Counted from the stretch's first letter, positions 1 through 10,479 are shown. The stretch is DNA of 64,000 nt from Brachionus manjavacas (GCA_019054805.1 JAHQIY010000002.1:2914001-2978000); one strand, 5' to 3'. Made by a program: numbers and translations. The notes: a model not told the origin generated them from the sequence alone.

Positions 1-192
1 GTTTCTCATCTACATCAATTTCAAAGGTTGTACGGAAATATCAATATTTTTAATCTGCAAGGTTTGTAATCGGCATTACTTTTAATCTAATACTTAACAA
101 TTCATATTTTTTTTGTTGTAGGTTTGGAAAAATTGAATGATGAAACAACGATGCAGTTTTTCAACTCGACAAACAAAAAAAAAAAACCTTGA
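1..192 (+). CDS. 3' end of an unidentified gene (last two coding exons)
   Basis: Two short open segments join in phase. The first runs from the window edge to base 61 and ends TGCAAG|GTTTGT. A 60-nt intron (62-121) ends in a T-rich tract plus TTGTTGTAG. The second segment, 122-192, reads LEKLNDETTMQFF and ends in four Lys, Pro and a TGA stop at 190-192. The split codon (G + GT) is restored exactly, and the intron length matches other short introns here (53-86 nt). A candidate poly(A) signal AATAAA lies at 327-332. The family is not recognisable from about 43 residues; the remainder lies left of the window. The reading frame and the splice sites are seen; that this is a real gene is inferred. 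Confidence 0.5.
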
Positions 193-449
193 ATCAGCTC
201 CTGCTTAGAAGACTTTTTTATATTGACGAATCGACAATTTTTTATATTTCTCTTAATTAATTTGTGTTTAGAATCGTCTATTTTTAATTCTTTTGGATAT
301 TATCTTAAATGTTTTTTGCATGTTTGAATAAATTATAGAAAGTCTGATGCGTCGATTTCCATACAAAAATTTTCATATGTTTTATTAGAGATTAAGGTAG
401 ATTTTAATCCAGATCCTTTTTTTGATCGAAATTTGTTATTTTTTTCCAG
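193..449. other. 3' flank, nothing else recognised
   Basis: AT-rich sequence between the left-edge gene and the LINE. The only signal noted is AATAAA at 327-332, a plausible poly(A) signal for the left-edge gene. Confidence 0.4.
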
Positions 450-467
450 AATGGTCTACTTGAAAGC

Positions 468-501
468 GGCTAAAATGAGCAATTGGCTAAAATGAGCAAT
501 T
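468..501 (+). repeat. Two perfect 17-bp tandem copies near the LINE 5' end
   Basis: The unit GGCTAAAATGAGCAATT occurs twice in direct succession (468-484 and 485-501). It lies just upstream of the ORF1-like frame of the LINE, so it may be the remains of a 5' repeat array of that element. Confidence 0.8.
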
Positions 502-569
502 GCGTGAAATTACTTCATCTACGGATTGAGACTTAAGAAAGAGAAAATAACACTCAGAAGGACACTATC

Positions 570-1268
570 ATGACTTTAAGAACACTTGTTGAATCTCTTA
601 GCAATACTAGATACCAACCTTATCAAACTTTTTCTTCTTTAGCACCTCCTATGAATTGGTCTAGAATTGCCGATGGGATGGTCCATAAAGATGGAAACGC
701 AGTCGCAATCATGGCATTTATAGCCACAGTAATGAAAAAGAAAGAAGAAAGAGCCAGGAATGGAGTGGCTTCAATTCCGGTTTTTGATTGTGAGGAAGGT
801 GGTGAAGTTGAGTACATCCAAAAGCTTGCTGACAGGTTAGGAGCTCCGGGAAGTTAGGTGAAGAAGGCCATGAAAATTAGTCGCGCAATAAATCAGACAG
901 CAAATACAACAAACAATCGAGTTCTTCTCGTATTGGAGATGGAATCACCAGGAGCAAGAGCTGATATGATTCGAAACTCAAGAAAGCTACGTGATGATGA
1001 AAGCTATAAGGATATTTATATAAACGAAGATCTCACACCAAGTGAAAGAGTCACTCAACGGAAATTACGTCAAGAGCGTGACTCAAAAAATAATCTTCTT
1101 CCCCATTCTGAAACTCTCAATGGACGCGTATTGAAGTATAAAACCTGTACGGATGGTAAAAAACGTTTTTGGGGAATCCTTAATGGAGAGCTTCATGCAT
1201 GGCACAAGGACAGATGTTGGAAATTACCGACCAGTCTCGCTTACATCGGTTCCTTGCAAAATTATTGA
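570..1268 (+). pseudogene. LINE ORF1-like protein, broken
   Basis: One frame interrupted by an in-frame TAG at 855-857, with another in-frame TAA upstream at 534-536. The second half holds a basic block of the type ADMIRNSRKLR, then TPSERVTQRKLRQERD. This pattern (residues that break into small units, then 'DLTP.ER' and a charged helix) is typical of the C-terminal part of ORF1 in CR1-like LINEs of invertebrates, where it is thought to help nucleic-acid binding. The last residues read across the deletion junction into RT sequence in the wrong frame, so the true ORF1 end is lost. Non-functional. Confidence 0.6.
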
Positions 1269-2320
1269 ATCGTTAATTAAGGACTGCATTGTTTAATACC
1301 TCAATGAAAAAAAACTTTCGACAAACTTTCGACAAAGCAGCATGGTTTTGTATCTCATAATTTATGTGAAACCAACATTCTCGAAACAGTCGATTATCTT
1401 ACGGACTGTGTAAGTCGAAGACAGCCTGTTGATGCTGTTTGATAAAGTTGCACACGAACTTCTGATTGTTAAATTAATCGCATATGGGATTCCAAGTGTT
1501 ATAGTCGACTGGATTCGCGCTTTTTTGATTGAGAGGAAGCAGCGTGTTGTAATTGGTGATTTTATGTCAGAATGGAAGCCAGTAACAAGTGGAGTCCCTC
1601 ATGGATCCGTACTAGGTCTACTTCTTTTCGTCATTTTTATTAATGATTTACCCGAACTTTGAAGTTCTATTTGTAAACTTTACGCAGATGATACTAAGCT
1701 AATGAGAACTGTTCAACATACCGAAGATAAAACAAAGATACAAAAGGATATCGACTACTTTATTCAATGATCAATCGATTGGCAGATGAGCTTTAATAAA
1801 GAAAAATGCGTTGTTATGCACTTTGGAGCTAATAATAAATGCTACAACTACACAATGGACGGTATCATTCAAAATAAAACGCTTAAAGAAAGAGATTTAG
1901 GTATCATCATCGCTAGTGATCTCAAGTCGACCGAGCAGTCAAAACTTGCTGGGGCGAGGGCAACAATGGCAGCGTTTAGGATTAAAAAAACGTTTACTTT
2001 TTTTTCAGAAACTCTTGTTAATCTTCTTTACAAGTCATTCTTTAGACTACATCAAGAATTTGCTATCGAAGCATGGAATCCTTACCTTCGTACGGACATC
2101 GAGATACTTGAGCGTGTCCAGAGATTTTCAAAATTCGCTCCTAAAATAAAATCAAAGCCTTACTTGGAAAGAAGAGAAATCCTTGGTTGGACCACGCTTG
2201 AAGATAGGCGCAGGAGGGGAGATCTAATCCAGCTTCATAAAATTTATCACGGACACGATCAAGTTGAATAAGTCCATGGTAAACAATTAATTGCTTACAA
2301 TGGTTTAGACACACCTTCAG
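1201..2320 (+). pseudogene. LINE reverse transcriptase relic
   Basis: RT motifs appear in order across several frames. NYRPVSLTSVPCK lies near 1222, HGFVSH.LCETN near 1339, and a truncated copy of the FDKVAHELL motif near 1438 (the preceding LDFSKA is deleted). [11 protein letters not shown] follows near 1588, the catalytic YADDTKL near 1681, and WQMSFNKEKC near 1779. The C-terminal thumb-like part runs to about 2270. In-frame stops (near 1660 and 1768) and frame changes show that it is dead. The order of motifs is that of CR1/L2-clade RTs. Confidence 0.85.
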
Positions 2321-2330
2321 GTCGGACAAG

Positions 2331-2753
2331 ACGCATATTTATTTTTAAATTAAGAATTTTTTATATTTATATTTGATAGAATACAAAACTTATTTTTGTA
2401 AATTTTAGTACATTTTTTCGAGAAAATTACTCATTGAATTTTCGTTTCTAGATTTTTTACATTATCATATTTTAACTATTATTTTTACCTTGTTTATTTG
2501 AAGTGACTTATTTTAATGTTAGGTTTTTCAAAATAAGTATTTAAAAAAAATAAACAATCAATAATCAAATTTATTTTCCTGCTCAATCAAGCTTGTTTTT
2601 GATGTTTTAAAATGTTGAAAAAACGTGAATTGTGAAATTAAAGGATGAAATCTGAAAAGAGATGTAATTACACTAAATTGATGTATTGCTAGCTTGGTGT
2701 TACATAGTTATAAAATGCAATTAATTATTGAACCGAATGGGCTTAAAATTGAG
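2331..2753. other. AT-rich intergenic sequence
   Basis: No gene, repeat or structured element recognised. It forms the upstream flank of the small Gly/Tyr-rich gene. Confidence 0.4.
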
Positions 2754-2761
2754 TATAAATA
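2754..2761 (+). promoter_or_regulatory. TATA box (TATAAATA) of the 58-aa gene
   Basis: A consensus TATAAATA lies 71 bp upstream of the ATG at 2825. Transcription would start near 2785, leaving a short leader of about 40 nt. TATA-driven compact genes are often highly expressed or tissue-specific. Confidence 0.65.
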
Positions 2762-2824
2762 GATCGAACCAAGATATCTATTTTCATCATCAATAAAAAC
2801 GTTTAAATCACTAGAACATTAAAA

Positions 2825-3001
2825 ATGGGTTGTGGAAGATCAAGATACGGTTATCCAGCTTTTGCGGCTGTTCCAGCCTTGTCAGTTGCTCCAGCTTTAC
2901 CAATAATGTCTGCTGTTCCAATGCTTCCTGCATTACCAGCCCTTCCATTTTACGGTAGTTATGGTGGTTATGGTGGTTACGGTGGATATGGATACTTTTA
3001 A
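2825..3001 (+). CDS. Small Gly/Tyr- and Pro/Ala-rich protein, 58 aa, possibly N-myristoylated
   Basis: A complete small gene: TATA box at 2754, ATG at 2825, TAA at 2999-3001, AATAAA at 3070-3075. The protein begins MGCGRSRYGYP. Residues 11-42 are almost only Pro, Ala, Val, Leu and Met in a P-A-L-P rhythm. It ends in repeated G-G-Y units (residues 43-58). Gly2, Cys3 and Ser6 match the usual pattern for N-myristoylation with adjacent palmitoylation, and there is no classical signal peptide. Repetitive GGY tails are seen in structural and cuticle-like proteins. Family not recognised. The second TATA-driven gene at 14080 is also Gly-rich, but I see no clear homology. Coding status rests on the gene-signal layout and the biased composition. 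Confidence 0.75.
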   Translation: MGCGRSRYGYPAFAAVPALSVAPALPIMSAVPMLPALPALPFYGSYGGYGGYGGYGYF

Positions 3002-3075
3002 AATTCCATTTTGTCTATTTTAGTTTTATTTCAGATTTATTTTGCTTTTTTTTAAAGCCATGGTTTTTGAATAAA

Positions 3076-5412
3076 TTTTTCAATTTCATTTTTTTTCTAA
3101 TGATCTGGACATTTTTCATTTGATTTTTATCAAAAAAAACAATTTGAATTTCATTTTGTTATATTAATTTTATTAATGTTAATAATAAAATAATTTCTCG
3201 CAATGACTAAAGAAAATTGGTTTTTCTTATTTCTTTTGATTATACTCAGTATAATTTATTACTTCAATGTTTAGTCATGCGAGTATTATTGGATAGTTTA
3301 AAAGATAGACTGTTCTATAAAAAAGAATAATGAATCTAATTGATTAATTGATAATCGATAAAAACTTAGTAATTGATCCATCCTATATTTTGTCTAAATT
3401 CCCATAAAATGATTCCCTCTTTTTTTGACAGTAATTTGGTTCTGGAAAGTTGATTAACATAATTTCGCATTATCAAAGTGTCATAAAAATCTCGATATGT
3501 TTAAATTTAAAACATGATTTAAATTTTAAATTGTATTAAATTTTGATATTCTAGGAGATAAAGCATTATTTAAAAAGAATTATTTATTCAATCCAATTTA
3601 GACACAAAAATGTTTAAAAATTTAATTGTATCAAATTTCTCAAAGGATACATTTAATTCTTTTGTTTTATTATTTTATAATTTTATAGGCAATACCAAAC
3701 TGCTAACTTTTATTTCTGTTGTTGTTTTCGATGCTGTTTCAATCATTTCTCTTAATTTTTTTTTCGAGATTGAGATTATCTACTTAACCAGTTTTAGAAA
3801 TATTATAATATTTTAATAAACAATTAAAAATGTTGAATAAAAAAATATTTTCTTTTAATTGAACATTAACATATTATTTTCCATTAATAATTAAAATTCG
3901 ACAATTTTTAAACATAGGTACTTTGTTTAAAAGACTAAATATCGTTTAATTTTTTTTAGTAGAAAAAAGTGTTTATAATTAAAAATATTAGTTTGGAAAT
4001 TGGTTTTATTTTTCAAAAAGTGAATCTAGGAACCACTTTTTTTATTTACATAAATTGTCATAAAAATTCCTCAATATAATTAATTAACTTTTATTTTGTT
4101 CTTTTTTTCTAAAAATAGTTTAACTAATTTGTTAAGATTTAAAATTGATAAACATTTTTGTTTGGAAAATAATTAACTAATACTAACGCTAATTTTATAT
4201 AATAAATGTTTATTTTGAAAACATCTTACAACTTATTGAAAATCAACCTAAGCTTATGCAATTTTTTAATTTAAAAAAGTTTCAAACCACGATATTAGAT
4301 CTGAAAAAAATTAATATTGATTTTTTATAGTTAAATACAGAAGAACAAAATGGAAAACGCCAACAAAGAATTAGAAATTATCATAAAAATTTTTCCTATT
4401 TCATTATCGATTTAAAATTTTGTTTTGTTTTCGTACAATAAAATAAAAGCAACTTTGATTTAGTATCAACAAAGAGTTTATTAAAAATTGACTTTAGTGT
4501 TTAATAAATATTTTTCACAAAGCTTATCTGGTCAAATTTTTAGTTTCGGACTAAATGCATCAAGACAGACGACATTTGTAAAATTTTCAATCTAAAAATT
4601 AAAATTTTATATTACACGATTAAGCAAACTGTCTTTTCTGTTTTAATTAAAAGATCTCATTTATTTCACGTTTTATTAAAAAATGATTCCATTTTGATTA
4701 AGATTAAATTTCTTGTAAACTAATAAATTTTATTTCAACGCTAAAAAATTAAAAATATTTCTTCAAGATAATTATAAAATTTGATTTAACTCTTAATTTT
4801 TTAAGTTAAAAAACTGTAGCTGTATTTAAATCTATAAAATGAGAAATTTATTTAGAAAAGATTTTTTTGGCATTGATATCAATTTCTAGTTTTTTTTCTT
4901 AAATTAAATATTTTTGTTTATCTTAACCACAAAGATTATAAAAAAGTAGCAAAATAATGTAAAACAAACATGGGAGAATATAAAAAACTATTTTAATTGA
5001 TTTCAAGTTTACTGTTCTTTGGGAATTTAAATAAACATTCTTTATTTTTTGTTATTTCTTTCTAAAATTTTTTCGTGATTCTAAATTAAAGTTTAATAAT
5101 AAGTTTAACTGATTTAAATTTTTTAACTATCCTTGTATTTATTGTTATTTGGCTTTAAAATTGCAATTACATTCAAAAAAATTTCAGATTCAATTTTTTA
5201 GTTAAATTTTGTTATAATAAAATTTTGATTTTTTCTTTTTTACGTACTTTTTTTAGAAATAGACTGAAAAGAGCCCTGTGCGAGGTAATTTTAGAATCTA
5301 ATGATAGAAAAAATAATGATTTGTTTTTGATTTTTTATTTGTTTTTCACAATGGAAATGCAACATTTTATAGATAAATAAATGTAGATAAAAATTAAAAT
5401 TTTATTATCGAT
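3076..5412. other. AT-rich desert
   Basis: No convincing gene. A 68-codon open frame at 3610-3816 (+) is Phe/Ile-rich, as expected of AT-rich noise, and has no recognisable feature. The end of this stretch should hold the promoter of the gene at 5413, but no TATA box is obvious. Confidence 0.4.
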
Positions 5413-6354
5413 ATGAAAATCGAAAGAATCGAAAGAGAATTTTCAAAAGATGATGTTTACTTGAATGAGTCAAACGAAAAAGTTCCGTTCAAAAGGTTAC
5501 AGGAAGACAATCTTGAATCTGACACGCGGATTAACCTTTTAACTTTTCGTCTTTTTTCTTTAATCAATAGACAAAGACCAACTAATTTTTCTAGCAAAAT
5601 TTATAATGAATTAAAAAATTTGTACCAAAATCATAAATTGGTTGAAAATGTACAATTTGATCCAAGAGAGACGAACCTTAAAAATCATGCTACTTCAGTG
5701 CCAAAATATAATGAATTATATTTTTTATCTACCAAAGTTCCAAAATTCAATCAAGTAGCAAATGATTTTGATCATAAAACAAATGAACTTTACAGCATTT
5801 TTATATCCATGCTTACGGCAGCGATATTTGTGTTTTTTATCATGTGGCGGTGGATGAAAATGAAGGCAGATTTGAGAAAAGCGCTGCATGAACAGAATTT
5901 AATTGAACAACAGCAAAGGTTGAACAGCTGCAGCTCAAGGCATACTACATCGCCAGCATCTACATCTACGAACGTATCTCCAGCTTCATTACAAAACAAT
6001 CATTTTTTTTCATCTATTAATTACCGCGAAAATTTGGATACTGTATCGAGCCAGTACAACGAAAGACCAAATAGGCAAAATAAACAAGTCTTGGAAGCAG
6101 CAAAGCATTGTCTTCAACAATTGAAAAAACAATCTAGAGTCCCAATAAATAGCAGAAATATGTGTTCCTATGACACGGTTAGAAGTTCTCTGAACAGTCG
6201 CACAACACCTATTCAAATACAGCCATCAATCGATAACTTAAATTCATCTTCTATTAAAAATTTATTTAGTGTTAATGAAGCTCCACCATCGTACGAAAGT
6301 TTAATGAAAAAAAGTTCTTCACTTCCATCTTACTATCAGCTGGCTTCAAAATAG
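5413..6354 (+). CDS. Single-pass membrane protein with C-terminal PPSY motif, 313 aa
   Basis: Uninterrupted 313-codon frame. An in-frame TAA at 5395 supports the ATG at 5413, and AATAAA lies at 6392. Residues 1-126 are charged and have no signal peptide. One strong membrane segment spans about 127-147 (ISMLTAAIFVFFIMW), followed at once by positive residues (RWMKMKADLRK). This is a stop-transfer pattern that places the C-terminal half in the cytosol. Residues 160-290 are rich in Gln, Ser and Asn with low-complexity stretches. The end carries PPSY (291-294) and LPSY (304-307); PPxY motifs bind WW domains, for example of NEDD4-type ubiquitin ligases. No family assigned. It could be the last large exon of a longer gene, since a possible donor-like GAG|GTAATT sits near 5285, but nothing requires this. 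Confidence 0.7.
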   Translation: MKIERIEREFSKDDVYLNESNEKVPFKRLQEDNLESDTRINLLTFRLFSLINRQRPTNFSSKIYNELKNLYQNHKLVENVQFDPRETNLKNHATSVPKYNELYFLSTKVPKFNQVANDFDHKTNELYSIFISMLTAAIFVFFIMWRWMKMKADLRKALHEQNLIEQQQRLNSCSSRHTTSPASTSTNVSPASLQNNHFFSSINYRENLDTVSSQYNERPNRQNKQVLEAAKHCLQQLKKQSRVPINSRNMCSYDTVRSSLNSRTTPIQIQPSIDNLNSSSIKNLFSVNEAPPSYESLMKKSSSLPSYYQLASK

Positions 6355-7045
6355 ATGGTTAGAATTTTTTTTAGATTTTTTTTCAATTTTAAATAAAAAT
6401 TTAAATTTTGTAATAAAAATTTGTAAGTTTTTTAAAATAAAATAAGATTTTTTATCATTAAAATCTTAATCTTAACTAGGGTTTATGATTTAAGAAAATT
6501 TTAAGTTTACACAATAAGCATTAAAATTTAAATAAAATTTTACTTTTTTTTTTTAATTTAATAAAAGGACTTTAATGGAATTTATATCAATTAAATTTAG
6601 AAGCGAATTGTACCAAATTCACAAAATTACAATTTTAAAATATATTTTTTTTGAAGATACGACAACATGCAACTTACATTGCTACTTAATAAACAAAATT
6701 CACATAAATTTTGCAAATTTAGTAGAAATTTTTAATTGTTGAATCAAAAATTAAAAAAAACATTTTATATCAAAAATTTTGATATAAAAAATTTGTTTTT
6801 TTCAATTTTTTTAATAATCAATGACTGTACATTTTTAAACATGATTTGTTTAATCGTAAATTAAAAATAGAATTTTATGAATATTTATCAAGAGTTAAAA
6901 TAAAATTTAATCAATATTCAATGTTTAGCTTCAATATATTTTAATTAATATTAAAATATTATTTAAAGCCATAATTTGGATACTTTAATATGTATTTTAA
7001 ATTTGTCTTAGAAGTTTTAAAATAAAGACTAAATAAGAATCAATA
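6355..7045. other. AT-rich intergenic sequence
   Basis: Poly(A) signal AATAAA at 6392-6397 for the upstream gene and one strong inverted repeat (6763-6789). Nothing else seen. Confidence 0.4.
6763..6789. repeat. Perfect inverted repeat, 13-bp arms, 1-nt spacer
   Basis: Arms 6763-6775 and 6777-6789 (core ATATCAAAA / TTTTGATAT) are exact reverse complements. It could extrude as a cruciform or simply be AT-rich chance; not linked to a gene. Confidence 0.8.
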
Positions 7046-8270
7046 GAAGATAATAATAATAATAATAAATTGAGTCATAGCAGGGAATCACCCTGCAAGC
7101 AATCCAAAACAACTTGAATCGCTATGATGACTGGTTGTGCGTTTGGCAAGAAGGAATGTGGGACGATGAGTTTTCTAGCTAAGGCCACTCCAGTCCTAGC
7201 GTAAACGCTTCTGGGGAGTGCCCAGGCCTTCGACTCACCGTCTCACTGACCTTGAAGCTGTTAAGGGTTGGAGCGTTGACTGTCGAGGACGCGAGGTTGT
7301 TCCAGATAGATGCAACTCTGTTATTTAGGAAGTTTGTTCGCGCCGGGCAGTTGGATAGTTGGACAAAAAGGCGTTTTTTGTGACCCCTGATTGCGTTGGC
7401 TGGGCCGTTCCAGGCGATGGACGACATAAAATTGGTTGAGGCTAGCCATTTGACGTCAAGTAGTCCATTTGCGATCTTGTAGTGGGAGATGAGATCACCC
7501 TTGATCTGCGTGATTCGAGGGTGGTTAGGTTCAGGATGGCGAGCCTGTCTTGGTAGCTTCGGTCTCTGATGCGGCCTACTAGTTTGGTTGCTCTCCTTTG
7601 GATGTTTTCGATGATCCTTACATCTGCTCGTCTATGGGGATTCCATACTGAGGTGGCATATTCGAGGTGGGGTCGGACAAAAGCAGTGTACAGGGACTTG
7701 AAGGATTGAGGATTCCAGGCATGGAAGGCCTGGCGGAGTTGTCCAAGAATGGAGTTGGCTTTGGCCGCCGAGTGTTGGCAGTGGGTTCTCCATTTCAGGT
7801 CACTAGAGAAATATACGCCGAGGTCCTTTTCCGTTTTGATCTCTTCAAGTGTCAGTCTGGAACCGGTTTCAGCTGATGTCATGGTGAGCTTGAAAGAAGT
7901 GCAAAAGTGATTAGTTTTATTTTTGAAAACCATGAATTTGCATTTCTCGACGTTGAAACTCATGTGCCAGGTGTTAGCCCACGTCGCGAGCAGGTCTATA
8001 TCGGACTGTAGTTGGGCAATATCGAGGCCGTTCTTGATGGTGGCAATGATCTTAGTGTCATCGGCAAAGAGCTTGCAGTGGTGGTGTACTCCGTTTGGCA
8101 TGTCGTTGATGAACAGGGTGAATAGTAGAGGACCAAGAACGGATCCCTGAGGTACACCGCTCGTGACCTGGCACCAGTCTGAAGAGCTGGAGCCGATAAC
8201 TACTCGTTGTTTTCGGTCGGAAAGGAAATCGGAGAGCCAGTCGAGGAGGAGGCCGTCGAAAGATCTATTT
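7046..8270 (-). mobile_element. 5'-truncated GC-rich LINE with 3' hairpin and (TTA)n tail
   Basis: Minus-strand element whose 5' end is truncated in RT near 8265-8270. Its 3' end carries a stem-loop (7080-7096, GCAGGG/CCCTGC) followed by a TTA-type microsatellite (7047-7069). Its GC content is close to 50%, while its surroundings are near 25%. That makes it the most compositionally distinct segment of the window and suggests a young insertion or an element with its own base preference. Confidence 0.9.
7179..8270 (-). pseudogene. Reverse transcriptase, nearly intact C-terminal part of the GC-rich LINE
   Basis: The longest frame runs on the minus strand from about 8270 to 7442. It holds [23 protein letters not shown], the intact catalytic box FADDTK, MSFNVEKCK, LGVYFSSDLKW, FVRPHLEYA and RRATKLV. 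A single frameshift near 7480-7500 leads into the continuation at 7427-7179 (NRVASIWNNL, NSFKVSETV). The start of the open frame (8296-8270) is AT-rich flank, not element. Apart from the 5' truncation and one frameshift it is well preserved. It groups with CR1/L2-like non-LTR RTs by motif order. Confidence 0.88.
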
Positions 8271-8640
8271 GAAAAAAAATTTTTGTTTTTTAACAAGATT
8301 AATAAACATATTATGTTTAATTAAAATCAATTTTATAAAGATTTTAATTAATTAAGAATTGATCACAAGATCTTGATTATAAACTTCAAGTTGCCACAAA
8401 GCCTATGCAATTATCCTGCAATTTAATTTAAATGATTTTCTAATACATGTAGCTGCTTGCAGACTTGCATGGTTTTTGCAGAGTCTAAACAAAGCTTGCA
8501 TTAGCTGAATCACTTTACATAACGAGTTTAATCCATGTGATTTACATGATAATAATAATAGATAATTTTGATTAATTTATAAAAGATTATTTATTTTTAA
8601 AAAAATTAGATAAAACATAAAATTTTTTTTTAAATTTAAT
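8271..8640. other. Short AT-rich spacer between two LINEs
   Basis: Contains several short TGCA/GCAA words around 8410-8490 and a small AATAATAATA run near 8550. No gene or mobile-element end is clear. Confidence 0.3.
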
Positions 8641-9560
8641 TAGATAAGGAAGAAATCAAAGAGTTCAATCTTCTAGGTAATTTTAAATCTGAATGGCTTG
8701 ATATTACTATTGGTATTCCGCAGGGGTCGGTCCTTTGACCCCTTTTATTTTTAATTTACATAAACGATATGTCTAAATCTTGAAGAAATGAAACAAAAGT
8801 CTATCGTAACGATATAAAAATCATCGCAGTGGTTAATCATTTTGATCTTATAAATAACTTATCTTTACAATCCGATATAGATACTGTTTCAAGCTGGTTA
8901 ATTTTTGGGCGACTAATTTAAACATAGAGAAATGTAAAGTTATGCATATTAGAAATAAAAATCATTAGTTTACCTACACAATTTTTAACAAACATTGAAC
9001 AGAGTCATTAGACAAAACAAAAATGGAAAAAGATTTGAGTGTTTTTTTCAAAAATTATCTTGAATGGGGTGCTCACGTTAACTACTCTTCTAATAGAGCG
9101 AACATAATTTTGGGAATTATTTGGAAAAACTTTACAATTTTAGACGTTAGTATATTTAATATTGCTGTATACCTCATTGGTTAGACCTATTATTGAAAAT
9201 GGAGTTAGTGTTTGGAACCCGTATTTGAAAAAAGGTAAGAAAGAATTAGAAAAAAAGCGTAGATCTACGAAGTTGATTCCAAATTTGAAGAATCTTGAAT
9301 ATGAAGAAAGATTGAGAATTTTAAATCTTATGTCTCTAAATACGAGAAGAAGAAGAAGAAGTGATTTAATTCAATTCTTTAAGATTACAAATGGTCTAGA
9401 AACTGTTACATTGTTCGTAAACTTGTTAAAATCTTTCAAAGCTGGTGAAAAGAAGACTGGTGTGATTACAAAGAACTGCTTTAGCCTAATGGCTCATCTC
9501 CAATTGTTCTGGTCGCAGTTATTTTATATTACTTCTACTAGATATTATAAATAAAGTTTT
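8641..9560 (+). mobile_element. Degraded LINE reverse transcriptase fragment
   Basis: Plus-strand RT remnant in several frames. GIPQGSVL and LLFLIYINDM lie near 8710-8770. The position of the catalytic box, near 8805, is degenerate (YRNDIKII where YADDTKII would be expected). NIEKCKVMH follows near 8928 and EKDLSVFF near 9028. An open 130-codon stretch (9162-9554) carries the C-terminal LVRPIIENGVSVWNP and LNLMSLNTRRRRR. A (GAA)n run inside the last segment (about 9342-9361) looks like slippage. Stops and frame changes make it non-functional. Confidence 0.85.
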
Positions 9561-9669
9561 TTAAAGAAATGTAAATTTTTTAATTTACTAATGTTATTAA
9601 AAAATGTTAACAGAAGTATCAAAAAAAATTAAAAAAAAATTAATTAATTTTATGAGAATTTTAAATTTT

Positions 9670-9900
9670 TTATGTAGTAGTAGAAGGAGTAGTGTTGAGA
9701 CTGTAGTATATCTACGCTATACTAACGCTTGTCAGCATTTAGCCCCTGAAGGGCTTTGACTGTCTTTCTTTTCTTTTATTGCCCATTGCTAAACAATTCA
9801 TTGTCTATCCTTGATTTGAAATTGTTGATTGATTTAGAACTGACACTGTCCTGTGACAGGTCGTTTCATTTATATGTAATCAATCTAAGAAATATTTTTG
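9670..9900 (-). mobile_element. LINE family A, 3'-terminal fragment (antisense to neighbour)
   Basis: Reverse complement of the 3' end of the LINE at 60350-61315. Both share the coding tail (SINNFKSRIDNELFSNGQ), the hairpin AGCCCCTGAAGGGCT (9741-9755) and a TAC/CTA-type tail (9673-9684). It lies head-on next to the plus-strand LINE, so it is an independent insertion. Confidence 0.88.
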
Positions 9901-10479
9901 TTGATTATTTTTAAATTAATTTTTTGAAAGAAATTAAATTAATCAGTATCAGTTGGTCTACGAATAATGTCCTGATTTGATGCAGATTTAAATATATAAA
10001 ATGAAAAATTATTAAACTCAAATAAATCTTTAAATTATTTAATTCTTAATCGAACATCACTTATGGATAAAAATTTTGTTGCATAAAATATTTTTCAACA
10101 ACATAACATATTTTGTTTTGTTAAAAAATAACACCTTGCCACTACTTTAACTAAACCATAGTAATGCTAATCACAATACAACTTTATCAAAGTTTAAACA
10201 CTATGCGATAAAAAAATTGAATTGAATTTAGGTAGTATATACGGAAAATTAAATTAATTTAGGGTTTGTTCTCTCTAGCTTTTAAAAATAAAATTTTGAG
10301 CTTTACTTTATAAAGATAAATTTTATATTTCAAATATCTAATATCAACTTTGTTGATTCAACATTTTTCAGCAAGATTTGACTAAATGCGTTTGATAATT
10401 AAACATTAGTTTTTCAGTCATATAAATAGTATTTTTATTGTTAAAGATAAAATTTAAATTGAATTTTTGTATTTCGACA
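9901..10479. other. Upstream flank of guanine deaminase
   Basis: AT-rich; no clear TATA box, no repeat recognised. The leader must start within it. Confidence 0.3.

Larger units (their letters stand above)
450..2330 (+). mobile_element. Internally deleted non-LTR retrotransposon (ORF1 joined to RT)
   Basis: An ORF1-like reading frame is followed directly by reverse transcriptase coding sequence. The endonuclease domain and the start of RT, which normally lie between them in CR1/L2/jockey-type elements, are missing. The change happens near base 1195-1205. There the ORF1 frame is left behind and another frame gives NYRPVSLTSVPCK (1222-1260), a classic RT segment. The 3' boundary is approximate, shortly after a conserved stretch reading GLDTPSGRTRR near 2305-2332. 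The edges were judged from where coding similarity and base composition change. Confidence 0.8.

Noticed and set aside
3610-3816. 68-aa hydrophobic open frame
   Set aside because: Composition is what AT-rich noise encodes (Phe, Ile, Asn, Leu); no promoter, splice or homology support.
7923-8150. Plus-strand open frames at 7667-7876 and 7923-8150
   Set aside because: Shadows of the GC-rich minus-strand reverse transcriptase.
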